NCBI GenBank assembly: GCA_002747515.1
Contig: PDPP01000021.1
Span: forward strand, 1-57,317
Origin: Candidatus Moraniibacteriota bacterium
Lineage (GTDB): Bacteria; Patescibacteriota; Minisyncoccia; Moranbacterales; GCA-2747515
Direction of reading: 5' to 3'
Length of the DNA: 57,317 nt
In this document: positions 47,823-55,034 of the stretch, piece by piece
Numbering within the stretch: the first letter of the stretch is position 1
Layout of the letters: each line of letters begins with the position of its first letter
Made by a program: the position numbers and the translations under genes
Notes under the pieces: generated by a model
Seen by the model: only the letters and a program-made list of their open reading frames with translations
Database searches by the model: none
What the model was told of the DNA's origin: nothing

Positions 47823-49286
47823 ATGAAAATACAAAAAAATAAAATCACATATATCATTTTTCCAACATTTTGTTTTTTTATATTGTTCTTTTTGCATATT
47901 TCTTCTACACAAGCGACTATTACAAAAGCAGAAGCACAAAAATTGCTTTCAAGGCAATTTATTGAACAATCAGAAAAAAACATTAATATTTATATGCAAT
48001 CTGTTAATGTTGGCATGACAAGTGAACAAGCATTGAATAATATTAATAAATTACAAAATTTTACATCATCAAGTCCATCTGTTGAAGGCCTTATTACAGG
48101 GGGACAGTGGTCATATATTGGTGATGTAATTGCTTTTACACCAAATGCTTCTTTTATTGCTGAAGTCCCAGAGAAGAAGAGAAATTATGATTATACAAGG
48201 AGGCGTATTGACGGAATTGAAGAAGTAGTGGATGAGAGTACAGCGAGTGGTGAAAATTATAATGATGTATTTGATAAATATAAAAAAGCATTAGGTAGTT
48301 CTAAAATTTCAGGAACAAGAGTTGGTGAGTTGATGCTCAAGAGATATAGGGATCAATTTCCAAAAGAAGGTCAACCGCGGTTTCATGAAGAGGTTAATCA
48401 AATGGTAAAAGAGATGAATGAGAAAATGTCACAGGATTTATTTAATAAAGTGGCAACAGTTGCTCAAGAGCATGGCGTTGATATTGATGATGTCACAGGA
48501 TACATGACCGATCTTCAAATTCCTGGTGCTGGATATACAGTAAAGATCAAAACAGCTGATGGAAAGATATATCCACCTGATACAAATGCAACCAATCCTT
48601 CAAATGCAAATCCTAATGGAACAAAAAATCCTGCTACTAACGCAACAGGAATCGCTAAAGCTAGTTCCAATCCCAGTACAACAAGTCCTGCAACAACTAC
48701 ACCTGGTGGAAGTCCTGCAGCAATTGCACCTGGTGGAAGTCCTGCAGCAATTGCATCTGGAGGCGGTTCTTCTCCAACATTTAAAAATCCAATTCAATTT
48801 GGCACTGTAGATGGTTTGTTGGAAAACATCCTTACTACTGTACAGGGGATTGTGGCGGTTCTCGCAACAGTGATGATTGTCATCGGTGGAATCATCTATA
48901 TCACATCAGCAGGGGATCAAGGACGTGTACAACTAGCAAAGACAGCTATTACATCAGCAATCATCGGTCTTGCGATTGCGATTGCAGCACCGACGTTTCT
49001 CTTTGAAATCTATAATGTGCTCGGTGCGACCAATAACTCAAGTGCTGTAGCAAATGCTACACCGCTTAGCACAATCCTCTTTAACATTCTTAACCTCTTA
49101 CTCGGCATTATCGGTACGCTTTCTGTACTGATGCTCGTCATAGGTGGTATCATGTACATGACGTCAGCAGGAGATCAAACACGAGCAGATACAGCAAAAA
49201 AGACAATTCAATATTCTATTGCAGGTCTTGCAGTGGCGGTTCTTGCACTTGTAATCGTGCGAGCAGTAGCAAGTATGTTTACATAA
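47823..49286 (+). CDS. Large exported protein with two tandem pilin domains
   Basis: 487 aa. A signal or anchor at about 10-30, then an extracellular helical region of about 230 aa (residues 33-255) of unknown family, a low-complexity Asn/Thr/Pro/Ser/Gly linker with a 27-nt direct repeat (PGGSPAAIA twice), and finally two TrbC/VirB2-like domains in series: GIIYITSAGDQGRVQLAKTAITSAIIG and GIMYMTSAGDQTRADTAKKTIQYSIAG. Four C-terminal helices result. It could anchor or organise a filament made of the single-domain proteins encoded upstream. That role is an inference. Confidence 0.8.
   Translation: MKIQKNKITYIIFPTFCFFILFFLHISSTQATITKAEAQKLLSRQFIEQSEKNINIYMQSVNVGMTSEQALNNINKLQNFTSSSPSVEGLITGGQWSYIGDVIAFTPNASFIAEVPEKKRNYDYTRRRIDGIEEVVDESTASGENYNDVFDKYKKALGSSKISGTRVGELMLKRYRDQFPKEGQPRFHEEVNQMVKEMNEKMSQDLFNKVATVAQEHGVDIDDVTGYMTDLQIPGAGYTVKIKTADGKIYPPDTNATNPSNANPNGTKNPATNATGIAKASSNPSTTSPATTTPGGSPAAIAPGGSPAAIASGGGSSPTFKNPIQFGTVDGLLENILTTVQGIVAVLATVMIVIGGIIYITSAGDQGRVQLAKTAITSAIIGLAIAIAAPTFLFEIYNVLGATNNSSAVANATPLSTILFNILNLLLGIIGTLSVLMLVIGGIMYMTSAGDQTRADTAKKTIQYSIAGLAVAVLALVIVRAVASMFT
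48702..48755 (+). repeat. Tandem 27-nt repeat in the linker of the double-pilin gene
   Basis: CCTGGTGGAAGTCCTGCAGCAATTGCA is present twice, identical, coding for PGGSPAAIA. A site of likely length variation. Confidence 0.9.
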
Positions 49287-49298
49287 GTTAGAGTTTTT

Positions 49299-49341
49299 CA
49301 AAAAAAAAAAAAACGGTTGTGCGCATTGCGCACGACCGTTT
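49299..49341. terminator. Bidirectional terminator
   Basis: AAACGGTTGTGCGCA/TGCGCACGACCGTTT with a long A-run before it. Read on the minus strand it ends in a run of at least 12 T, so it serves mainly the gene at 49343-50071. A near copy is at 50248-50280. Confidence 0.9.
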
Positions 49342-49342
49342 C

Positions 49343-50071
49343 TTATCTGCTTACAGTAAGAGTTAATCCTCCTGTGATTTTTGAATATGATCTTGGAATT
49401 TGAACAATATTTAAATTCACAAGAAAATATCTATCGTATTTTTGAATTAATGCAGTTCCGTACGCCTTTGATTCATCAAATATTTTGTACTCTTCTGGCA
49501 TTATGACGTCATTAATTCCTTCGCATCCGATGTTTTTTCTACGATTAGTGAATTTTTGTGAATACAATCCACTACAACTCACTTCGTAATCACCAGTGCC
49601 AGGAACATCAAATCTTTGCCATCCTGGTTTTGTGGGGTGATAGAAGAATGTGTACTCCTCATCTGTGAAGATATTTTTTATATTAGAAACTGTTTTCTTA
49701 ACAATTTCTTTGAAAGATGCTGGTCCATCGTCCACTTGTTGTATGCATTTTTTTTCATATACACTGATTTCTTCGCCTCTTTGTATTTTTTTTATTATCG
49801 ATGTAAGGTTTCTTTCACGATCTATAGATGTTTTTCCAAGACACATCAGATTTGTGTTTTCAGAATTTTGCTCAAGAATTTTATGAGCGGTTACCTGAAA
49901 ATCTGATAATTTCAGTGATCTCATCAAAGAACCACCAGCAATATGATCAACACGAGTCTTGAATCGTTCTGATGAAACTATAGGTTGTAAAATAACAAAT
50001 CCTATAATACAAAACACTATTATTACAACGATTTTTCTAAACAGATTTAAGGAATGTTTTTTCTCAGACAT
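49343..50071 (-). CDS. Membrane-anchored hypothetical protein (MSEKK leader)
   Basis: 242 aa, family not recognised. One membrane helix at about 12-32 (KIVVIIVFCIIGFVILQPIV), then an outer domain with four Cys (MCLGK, KKCIQQ, VSCSGL, IGCEGI) that could form two disulfides. It shares the start MSEKK and a nearly identical promoter/operator with the unit at 50282-51375, so the two are co-regulated. Ribosome-binding site AAAGGAGAAAA. Confidence 0.65.
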   Translation of the reverse strand: MSEKKHSLNLFRKIVVIIVFCIIGFVILQPIVSSERFKTRVDHIAGGSLMRSLKLSDFQVTAHKILEQNSENTNLMCLGKTSIDRERNLTSIIKKIQRGEEISVYEKKCIQQVDDGPASFKEIVKKTVSNIKNIFTDEEYTFFYHPTKPGWQRFDVPGTGDYEVSCSGLYSQKFTNRRKNIGCEGINDVIMPEEYKIFDESKAYGTALIQKYDRYFLVNLNIVQIPRSYSKITGGLTLTVSR

Positions 50072-50084
50072 TTCTTTTTCTCCT

Positions 50085-50188
50085 TTTATTAAATTGGTAA
50101 TGTACTTAAATTTTTTACAGTTTTAGATACTATCACAGTACTTTAACTGTGATAGGACATTGTATCACATTTTTATTGTTTTGTCAAT
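50085..50188 (-). promoter_or_regulatory. Duplicated promoter/operator, copy A
   Basis: Minus strand: TTGACA (50187-50182), 17 nt, TACAAT (50164-50159), then a perfect inverted repeat CTATCACAGT-TAAAGT-ACTGTGATAG (50155-50130) starting 3 nt after the -10, covering the start site. It can act as a repressor operator or as an mRNA 5' hairpin. Copy B (51394-51496) differs by about one substitution and one indel. Confidence 0.7.
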
Positions 50189-50247
50189 AATTTCTGGTAA
50201 TGTCTAAACATATTTTGTGATTAGAATATTTTTTGTTACAAAATAGA

Positions 50248-50280
50248 AAAAACGGTGTGCGCATTGCGCACGACCGTTTT
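50248..50280 (-). terminator. Rho-independent terminator
   Basis: AAAACGGTCGTGCGCA/TGCGCACACCGTTTT on the minus strand followed by TT, right after the membrane gene at 50282. Near copy of the hairpin at 49311-49341. Confidence 0.85.
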
Positions 50281-50281
50281 G

Positions 50282-50743
50282 TTAATTAGTTTCTTTTGGC
50301 CAGAGAGCCAAAAGAATAATTCCTAGTAATGCTACCCAAAAAAGTTTGGGGTATTGCTCAAAGCCTATAAGGCCTAGAGCAAAAAATATACCAGAATAAT
50401 AAAAGAGAATGAGGTGAATTCCACGGGCGTAAAGTTTTAGAAAATCTTCGCCACCTTCCCAAAAATTTTTCTTGGGATTTGGAATTCCTGTAGCAGCACC
50501 TATTTGGAATACACGTAGTGTAATTCCGGGGTGTATTGAATTTACTGCTAAACCCAGAATTCCAATCACACCAATAAGTATATTAATACCTTTGTACCCT
50601 AGTATATTCAAGAAATATCCTAGGATGACTAGTGCAGATAGTAGAGCTGCAATGCTTGTCAATATCGCATGCGCTCGACGGAGATGGGGCATAGCCCAAG
50701 CATCTGACTGTCGAAATATTTGAAGAATTCTTATAAATTCCAT
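50282..50743 (-). CDS. Four-helix membrane protein, unknown
   Basis: 153 aa, not recognised. A short soluble N-terminus (MEFIRILQIFRQSDAWAMPHLRRAH) and four hydrophobic segments with one polar loop (PNPKKNFWEGGEDFLKLYARG). It is translationally coupled to the upstream gene by TAATG (1-nt overlap), so the two products are probably made in fixed ratio and may form a complex. Confidence 0.65.
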   Translation of the reverse strand: MEFIRILQIFRQSDAWAMPHLRRAHAILTSIAALLSALVILGYFLNILGYKGINILIGVIGILGLAVNSIHPGITLRVFQIGAATGIPNPKKNFWEGGEDFLKLYARGIHLILFYYSGIFFALGLIGFEQYPKLFWVALLGIILLALWPKETN

Positions 50744-51375
50744 TATTTTTTCCTCCGTGTAGTAAAGAGGTTAACGATTGGAACAAAATCCCAAAAAACA
50801 CCTCTTCTTGTTTCATAAGTACTATCTTTAAAGAATTTTTCTGTTGCATCATTAAATTCTTTAACCTTTTCTTCAATTTGCTTTAATCTGTATGGCAAAA
50901 CTTCATTGCTGCGTGCCATTGCTTTAAAGCACATTTGTGTGAAATTTCTGTCATCATGTTTGGCTAACATAATGATTATATCTTGACCATCAATGTTTTG
51001 AAAAATGCCTTGTGCATTTTTTGTTTGTTCTAATCCAATTGTAAGGATTACAGCCTCATCAGTTATAGGATCAAGAGCATCTCTTTCTTTTTGGATGTTG
51101 TGAATTCTTCTTTTTGCATCATTTTCATGATATTTGAATTCACGAATCAGTCTTTCTTCTGCGCGAGCACATGCAGTAAAAAACAAACGTTCATCAGCTT
51201 TTCCTTTTCCAGAAGCACTAGCTTGTAATCCAGCTGATTCTGCGGATTTACTTCCCTGTGATAATCCTAAAAAACTTTTTACAAAAGATAAAAGCGTGTG
51301 TCCATGGCTCATTGCACTAGCTATTTCATTTGCGGTATCAGTTGCTTTTTTTATGGAATTTTTCTTTTCGCTCAT
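50743..51375 (-). CDS. Soluble hypothetical protein (MSEKK leader)
   Basis: 210 aa, not recognised. The N-terminal 60 aa are Ser/Ala/Gly-rich and low complexity (GSKSAESAGLQASASGKGK); the rest is charged and helical (CARAEERLIREFKYHENDAKRRIHNIQKERDAL), ending in a short hydrophobic and basic tail (FWDFVPIVNLFTTRRKK) that may touch the membrane. First gene of a two-gene unit with the four-helix protein; its promoter/operator is a duplicate of that before 49343-50071. Confidence 0.6.
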   Translation of the reverse strand: MSEKKNSIKKATDTANEIASAMSHGHTLLSFVKSFLGLSQGSKSAESAGLQASASGKGKADERLFFTACARAEERLIREFKYHENDAKRRIHNIQKERDALDPITDEAVILTIGLEQTKNAQGIFQNIDGQDIIIMLAKHDDRNFTQMCFKAMARSNEVLPYRLKQIEEKVKEFNDATEKFFKDSTYETRRGVFWDFVPIVNLFTTRRKK

Positions 51376-51393
51376 TGTATTTATTCTCCATTA

Positions 51394-51496
51394 TTATTAA
51401 ATTGGTAATGTACTTAAATTTTTTACAGTTTTAGATACTATCACAGTACTTTAACTGTGATAGGAAATTGTATCACATTTTTATTGTTTTGTCAAT
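51394..51496 (-). promoter_or_regulatory. Duplicated promoter/operator, copy B
   Basis: TTGACA (51495-51490), 17 nt, TACAAT (51472-51467), inverted repeat CTATCACAGT-TAAAGT-ACTGTGATAG (51463-51438). Drives the two-gene unit 51375-50282. Confidence 0.7.
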
Positions 51497-51534
51497 TAAT
51501 TTTGCCTACATCTCACCATCAACCGTAATTTCTA

Positions 51535-51570
51535 GAAAAAAAACATCCACAGGAGAGCGGATGTTTTTTA
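51535..51570 (-). terminator. Terminator of the rplT operon
   Basis: AAAAACATCC/GGATGTTTTT stem with a 10-nt loop and, on the minus strand, a T-run. Confidence 0.85.
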
Positions 51571-51575
51571 TAGTA

Positions 51576-51920
51576 TTATTTTACTTCTTTTATAAATTGC
51601 GCAAATGTTTCTGGGTTTTCGATTGCAAGTTGTGATAGTACCTTGCGATCGAGTTCGATATTTTTCTTCTTCATTTTGTTGATAAATGTCGAATATTTTT
51701 CATCGTGTAGTCTTAGTGCATTGTTGAGTCGAAGGATCCAGAGATTACGCATTGTACGCTTTTTTGTACGGCGATCACGATATTTATATTTTCCTGCCTT
51801 GAGAACTGCTTCTTTTGCTGCACGATAATGTGATTTTCTGCGCCACTTAAAACCTTTGGTTAGTTTGAGGAGATTTTTGCGTCGCTTGTTTGCTGTGACG
51901 CTACGTTTTACTCTTGCCAT
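51576..51920 (-). CDS. rplT: 50S ribosomal protein L20
   Basis: 114 aa, with MARVKRSVTANKRRKNLLKLTKGFKWRRKSHYRAAKEAVLKAGKYKYRDRRTKKR and the LRLNNALRLH block. It binds 23S rRNA early in assembly and in many bacteria represses infC-rpmI-rplT. It follows rpmI by 25 nt. Confidence 0.97.
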   Translation of the reverse strand: MARVKRSVTANKRRKNLLKLTKGFKWRRKSHYRAAKEAVLKAGKYKYRDRRTKKRTMRNLWILRLNNALRLHDEKYSTFINKMKKKNIELDRKVLSQLAIENPETFAQFIKEVK

Positions 51921-51945
51921 AATTTAGAATTTAGAATGATAGAAT

Positions 51946-52140
51946 TTAGTTGACTAGTGCTTTGAGAATGTTTTTTTCATCAGTTTTGAAAAGGCGTTTA
52001 TCACTGCGTTTTGCGCGTGTTTTGTTGCCTGATTCTTTTCCATTGAAATGATTTTGTCCAGTAGAACGACGTTGTACTTTGTCGTTTTTTGATACTTTAA
52101 TTTTTTTTACAAGTGCTTTTCGCGTTTTCATCTTTGGCAT
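51946..52140 (-). CDS. rpmI: 50S ribosomal protein L35
   Basis: 64 aa, MPKMKTRKALVKKIKVSKNDKVQRRSTGQNHFNGKESGNKTRAKR, typical L35. It sits between infC and rplT as usual, but 183 nt after infC because of an inserted palindromic repeat. Confidence 0.96.
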   Translation of the reverse strand: MPKMKTRKALVKKIKVSKNDKVQRRSTGQNHFNGKESGNKTRAKRSDKRLFKTDEKNILKALVN

Positions 52141-52176
52141 AATTTTTCTCTAAAACAATAATTTATATCACCACTG

Positions 52177-52257
52177 TCATTCTGAATTTATTTCAGAATC
52201 TTGATCAAAAACAAAACCTCGCACAATGTCGAGATCCTGAAACAAGTTCAGGATGAC
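52177..52257. repeat. Dispersed palindromic repeat between infC and rpmI
   Basis: GTCATTCTGAATTTATTTCAGAATC followed by AAACCTCG...CGAGATCCTGAAACAAGTTCAGGATGAC: two nested hairpins. The first is related to family 2 near 22714 and 23103. Confidence 0.7.
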
Positions 52258-52323
52258 AAAAAACTACATCAATGTAGTGACTGTTAAGAAATTCTATAGG
52301 AAATAGTGTATTTTGTCAAATGT

Positions 52324-52869
52324 TTATTCTGGTGCAATGATTGTATTAAATCCACCAGGAAATTTTTTTATTTGCTCTTCTGTGCGAAATGGTACTTCCA
52401 GTGCATTAAGAAAATTTTGGATATTTTCTTTTGCGAGATCTTGATGTGCTTTTTCGCGTCCACGAAGTACAATTTCCACTTTTACTTTATTGCCTTTTGA
52501 AAGGAATTTTTCCGCTTGGCGTTTTTTGAAATCAAGATCATGTGTATCAGTTCGTAGTCCGATGCGTACGCCTTTTGTACTGACGACTTTTTGTTGTGAT
52601 TTGCTTTGTTTGTATTGTTTCGCTTGAGCATATTGAAATTTTCCGTAATCTAGAATTTTACAAACTGGTGGATGCGCTTTTGGTGAAACTTCTACAAGAT
52701 CTAGTCCTACACTTTCTGCCATCGTACGCGCTTCTGATAATGCGATTTCACCGACATGTTCACCGTTGTGGTCAATGAGAATTATAGGATCGGCAAAAAT
52801 CCGCTCGTTTGCACGCATTTGCGGTATTTGCGGTTTTTTCTTTGGTTTTCGGCGAAATCTTCTACGCAT
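52324..52869 (-). CDS. infC: Translation initiation factor IF-3
   Basis: 181 aa from Met MRRRFRRKPKK at 52869; the ORF-track start at 52920 lies inside the tmRNA gene and is rejected. IF-3 prevents subunit joining and checks the start codon. Both domains are visible: NERIFADPIILIDHNGEHVGEIALSEARTMAESVGLDLVEVSPKAHPPVCKILDYGKFQYAQAK, then the linker and VRIGLRTDTHDLDFKKRQAEKFLSKGNKVKVEIVLRGREKAH. The start codon is ATG, not the rare AUU used for autoregulation in E. coli. Confidence 0.95.
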   Translation of the reverse strand: MRRRFRRKPKKKPQIPQMRANERIFADPIILIDHNGEHVGEIALSEARTMAESVGLDLVEVSPKAHPPVCKILDYGKFQYAQAKQYKQSKSQQKVVSTKGVRIGLRTDTHDLDFKKRQAEKFLSKGNKVKVEIVLRGREKAHQDLAKENIQNFLNALEVPFRTEEQIKKFPGGFNTIIAPE

Positions 52870-52899
52870 TGTGGTTTGTTTATAATAATTAAAATATTG

Positions 52900-53308
52900 T
52901 GGAGATGGTGGGAATTGCACCCACGTCCAAATTTGTATATTTGAAAATACTTCTTACACGTTTAGAGATGTCTTTCATGTCAATGCAAATTGAACGTGTT
53001 CGGTAGAGAGTGAGAAGACATTCAAAAAATCTCTCGACCTATCTTTGAAAATTTAATTCCTCATGTGCAAAGATACATATGCGAAACGAGTCTCGAAAAT
53101 ATGACACTACAACCAACCTACGAGACATCAGTTGGCGAGTGGCTCAGGCGTTTATTACGCGAGAGACGGTGCAAAAGACGGCGTGAAAGCCGCTTTTACT
53201 TTATTGACAAAGTTTGCACTTATCAAAAGTATATACCATTTTAACGGGATGAGTATATGTGCCCGACGTGCATATCAGCAAACAACAAACTGTCGAAAGC
53301 TTAGCATC
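52900..53308 (-). ncRNA. ssrA: Transfer-messenger RNA (tmRNA)
   Basis: The minus strand begins GGGGATGCTAAGCTTTCGACAG and ends GGTGCAATTCCCACCATCTCCA, the tRNA-like ends of tmRNA; GGGGATG pairs with CATCTCC. CCA is not encoded. The tag frame at 53217-53158 reads ANFVNKVKAAFTPSFAPSLA then TAA TAA, a 20-codon tag including the resume Ala, longer than the usual 10 or so. It lies 9 nt after smpB, its protein partner, and 30 nt before infC. Confidence 0.92.
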
Positions 53309-53317
53309 CCCAATTGT

Positions 53318-53764
53318 TTATGAACGTTTGAACGCGCGTGCAATCGATCGATCAGTCTCACGCTTTTTAATTGAGTGTCTTTTGTCGTGTTTTGACTTGC
53401 CACGTGCAAGTGCAAACTCAACTTTCACAAACTTTCCCTTAGTATAAACACGAATTGGCACCAATGTCAATCCTGCCTGCTTCTTTTTTCCGATAATAGA
53501 ACGAATTTCAGATTTTTTGACAAGAAGTTTGCGAGAGCGATTTGGATCATATTCTTTAATATTGCCTGCATGTTTATAAAGAGGGATGAGAGCATTTGTA
53601 AGATAGAGTTCTTCACCTTTCATTGTGACAAAAGCGCCTTTGAGCGAGATATTACCAGTTTTTATGGACTTAACTTCATGACCATACAAAGACAAACCAG
53701 CCTCATATGTTTGCATGAGTTCATAATCAAATTTTGCCTTATTGTTTCTTGCGATTGTCGTCAT
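53318..53764 (-). CDS. smpB: SsrA-binding protein SmpB
   Basis: 148 aa. SmpB loads tmRNA onto stalled ribosomes. Family blocks: NNKAKFDYELMQTYEAGLSLYGHEVKSIKTGNISLKGAFVTMKGEELYLTNALIPLYKHAG, and a basic C-terminal tail (KHDKRHSIKKRETDRSIARAFKRS) that mimics mRNA in the decoding site. A TGATATACT -10 lies only 6 nt from the ATG, so the mRNA is probably leaderless. ssrA follows within 10 nt and may be on the same transcript. Confidence 0.96.
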   Translation of the reverse strand: MTTIARNNKAKFDYELMQTYEAGLSLYGHEVKSIKTGNISLKGAFVTMKGEELYLTNALIPLYKHAGNIKEYDPNRSRKLLVKKSEIRSIIGKKKQAGLTLVPIRVYTKGKFVKVEFALARGKSKHDKRHSIKKRETDRSIARAFKRS

Positions 53765-53901
53765 GAGTATAGTATATCATTCAAAAGATATTATATCTAT
53801 CATAATGATTTTTTTAGTTGCGTCAACGGGTGTAATTTTTTGATTTTATAAAAAAAAGACGATATACTTATCATGTGTTGTATGAGTGACTTGGTGTATT
53901 T

Positions 53902-54483
53902 ATGGAAAAAGAATTAAAAATTATTATCGCATTAATTATTCTTCTGGTAGGAGTAATTTTTTCGATGTTGTTTTTTACCACAAATGAAGAGATGAATGTG
54001 CACATTATCACAGAAGATGAATGGGATGACATTAAATTAAATAGTGATTTTGTTGATTCATCCAATTGGTATACATATGTAAGTGAAGAATATGCATATG
54101 AAATGAAATACCCTCTCGGATGGGAGTTTAATTTAATTGACGGTACGATGTTTCATCCAGAGGCATGTGCACGCAATAAGTATGATAAATGTATCGCACG
54201 TATTACTGTTGGCGTATATCCAGATACGGAGGAAGTAAAATTGGAAAAAAAATGTAATAATATCTCAAAGAGTGATTTACGTTATATTAGTGGAGATGTG
54301 TGGATGTGCGAAGAAGTGATGTCTGAAGAGTTTGCTTTGACACAAGGATATAATCGTAAAAAAGAATATTATTTCAAGGATGGAAGGGGAAGTGTCTTTG
54401 AAGTGAATTTGATGTATATGCAAGGAGAAAATCTCCGCATAGAAAATGAAATGATCCAAACGATAAAATTAAAAGCAAAATAA
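53902..54483 (+). CDS. Membrane-anchored hypothetical protein
   Basis: 193 aa. N-terminal helix (about 5-26, LKIIIALIILLVGVIFSMLFF), then an outer domain with WYTYVSEEYAYEMKYPLGWEF, which recalls PsbP-like folds (YPxGW), and four Cys (ACARNKYDKC, KKCNN, WMCEE). The function is unknown. It resembles the protein at 56325-56963 in layout. Divergent from smpB. Confidence 0.65.
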   Translation: MEKELKIIIALIILLVGVIFSMLFFTTNEEMNVHIITEDEWDDIKLNSDFVDSSNWYTYVSEEYAYEMKYPLGWEFNLIDGTMFHPEACARNKYDKCIARITVGVYPDTEEVKLEKKCNNISKSDLRYISGDVWMCEEVMSEEFALTQGYNRKKEYYFKDGRGSVFEVNLMYMQGENLRIENEMIQTIKLKAK

Positions 54484-54702
54484 TTGGTTTGTTTTTTGAC
54501 AAATTTCCAATTGAAATGTTTATGGTACAACGTGCTGAAGAAATGTATTTGAATAAAGATTGTTTTTTGTGAGATGTTTTCATGTATTCAGGTTTAGAAA
54601 ATTGTATGCAGATTGTATCAGTTTTGCAGGAGAAATGTTTTGTGGATTTGAAAGAGGATAATTTGTGATATTATTAAAATAATTGATAAATAACGTTTTT
54701 TC
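54484..54702. other. Intergenic stretch, nothing recognised
   Basis: About 220 nt without a supported gene. TTGTGATATTATTAAAATAATTG near 54663 is AT-rich and may hold the promoter for the next small gene. Confidence 0.4.
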
Positions 54703-54969
54703 ATGAATATAAGATTGCAATTGAAAGAAAAAGATGTTGTTCTCGTATTAGAGGATAATGGTAGTGCTATTTTGGAAAAAAAATGGATTGATAATAATGA
54801 TTTATTAGAAAATTTTTTTCCTACACTTGATGAAATGTTGCGAGCGTATAGTTTGTCGGTTGAAGATATTGATGATTTTTTACTTGATCTTGATATCCCA
54901 AAGGGATATACAACAGCACGGATAGCACGAACTATCATTAAAACACTGAATTTTGCACGGCAAACATAG
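54703..54969 (+). CDS. Short TsaB-like protein (N-terminal fragment of the fold)
   Basis: 88 aa. The sequence LDEMLRAYSLSVEDIDDFLLDLDIPKGYTTARIARTIIKTLNFA follows the TsaB pattern (ll...gl...di..i.v..GPGSFTGLRig...akgla), with PKGYTTARIA in the place of GPGSFTGLRIG. TsaB, a sugar-kinase-fold protein of 200 aa or more, partners TsaD in making the t6A base of tRNA. Only the first half-domain is present and the ORF ends cleanly, so this is either a reduced TsaB or a degenerate relative. Confidence 0.5.
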   Translation: MNIRLQLKEKDVVLVLEDNGSAILEKKWIDNNDLLENFFPTLDEMLRAYSLSVEDIDDFLLDLDIPKGYTTARIARTIIKTLNFARQT

Positions 54970-55034
54970 GTATGATAATATAATGAAAACTTTAGTAACT
55001 AATTTTTAAAGTATAATTTTTTAATAAAAAATGC

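Noticed and set aside
52870-52920. Upstream start of infC in the ORF track
   Set aside because: It lies inside the 3' end of tmRNA; the family start is the Met at 52869.
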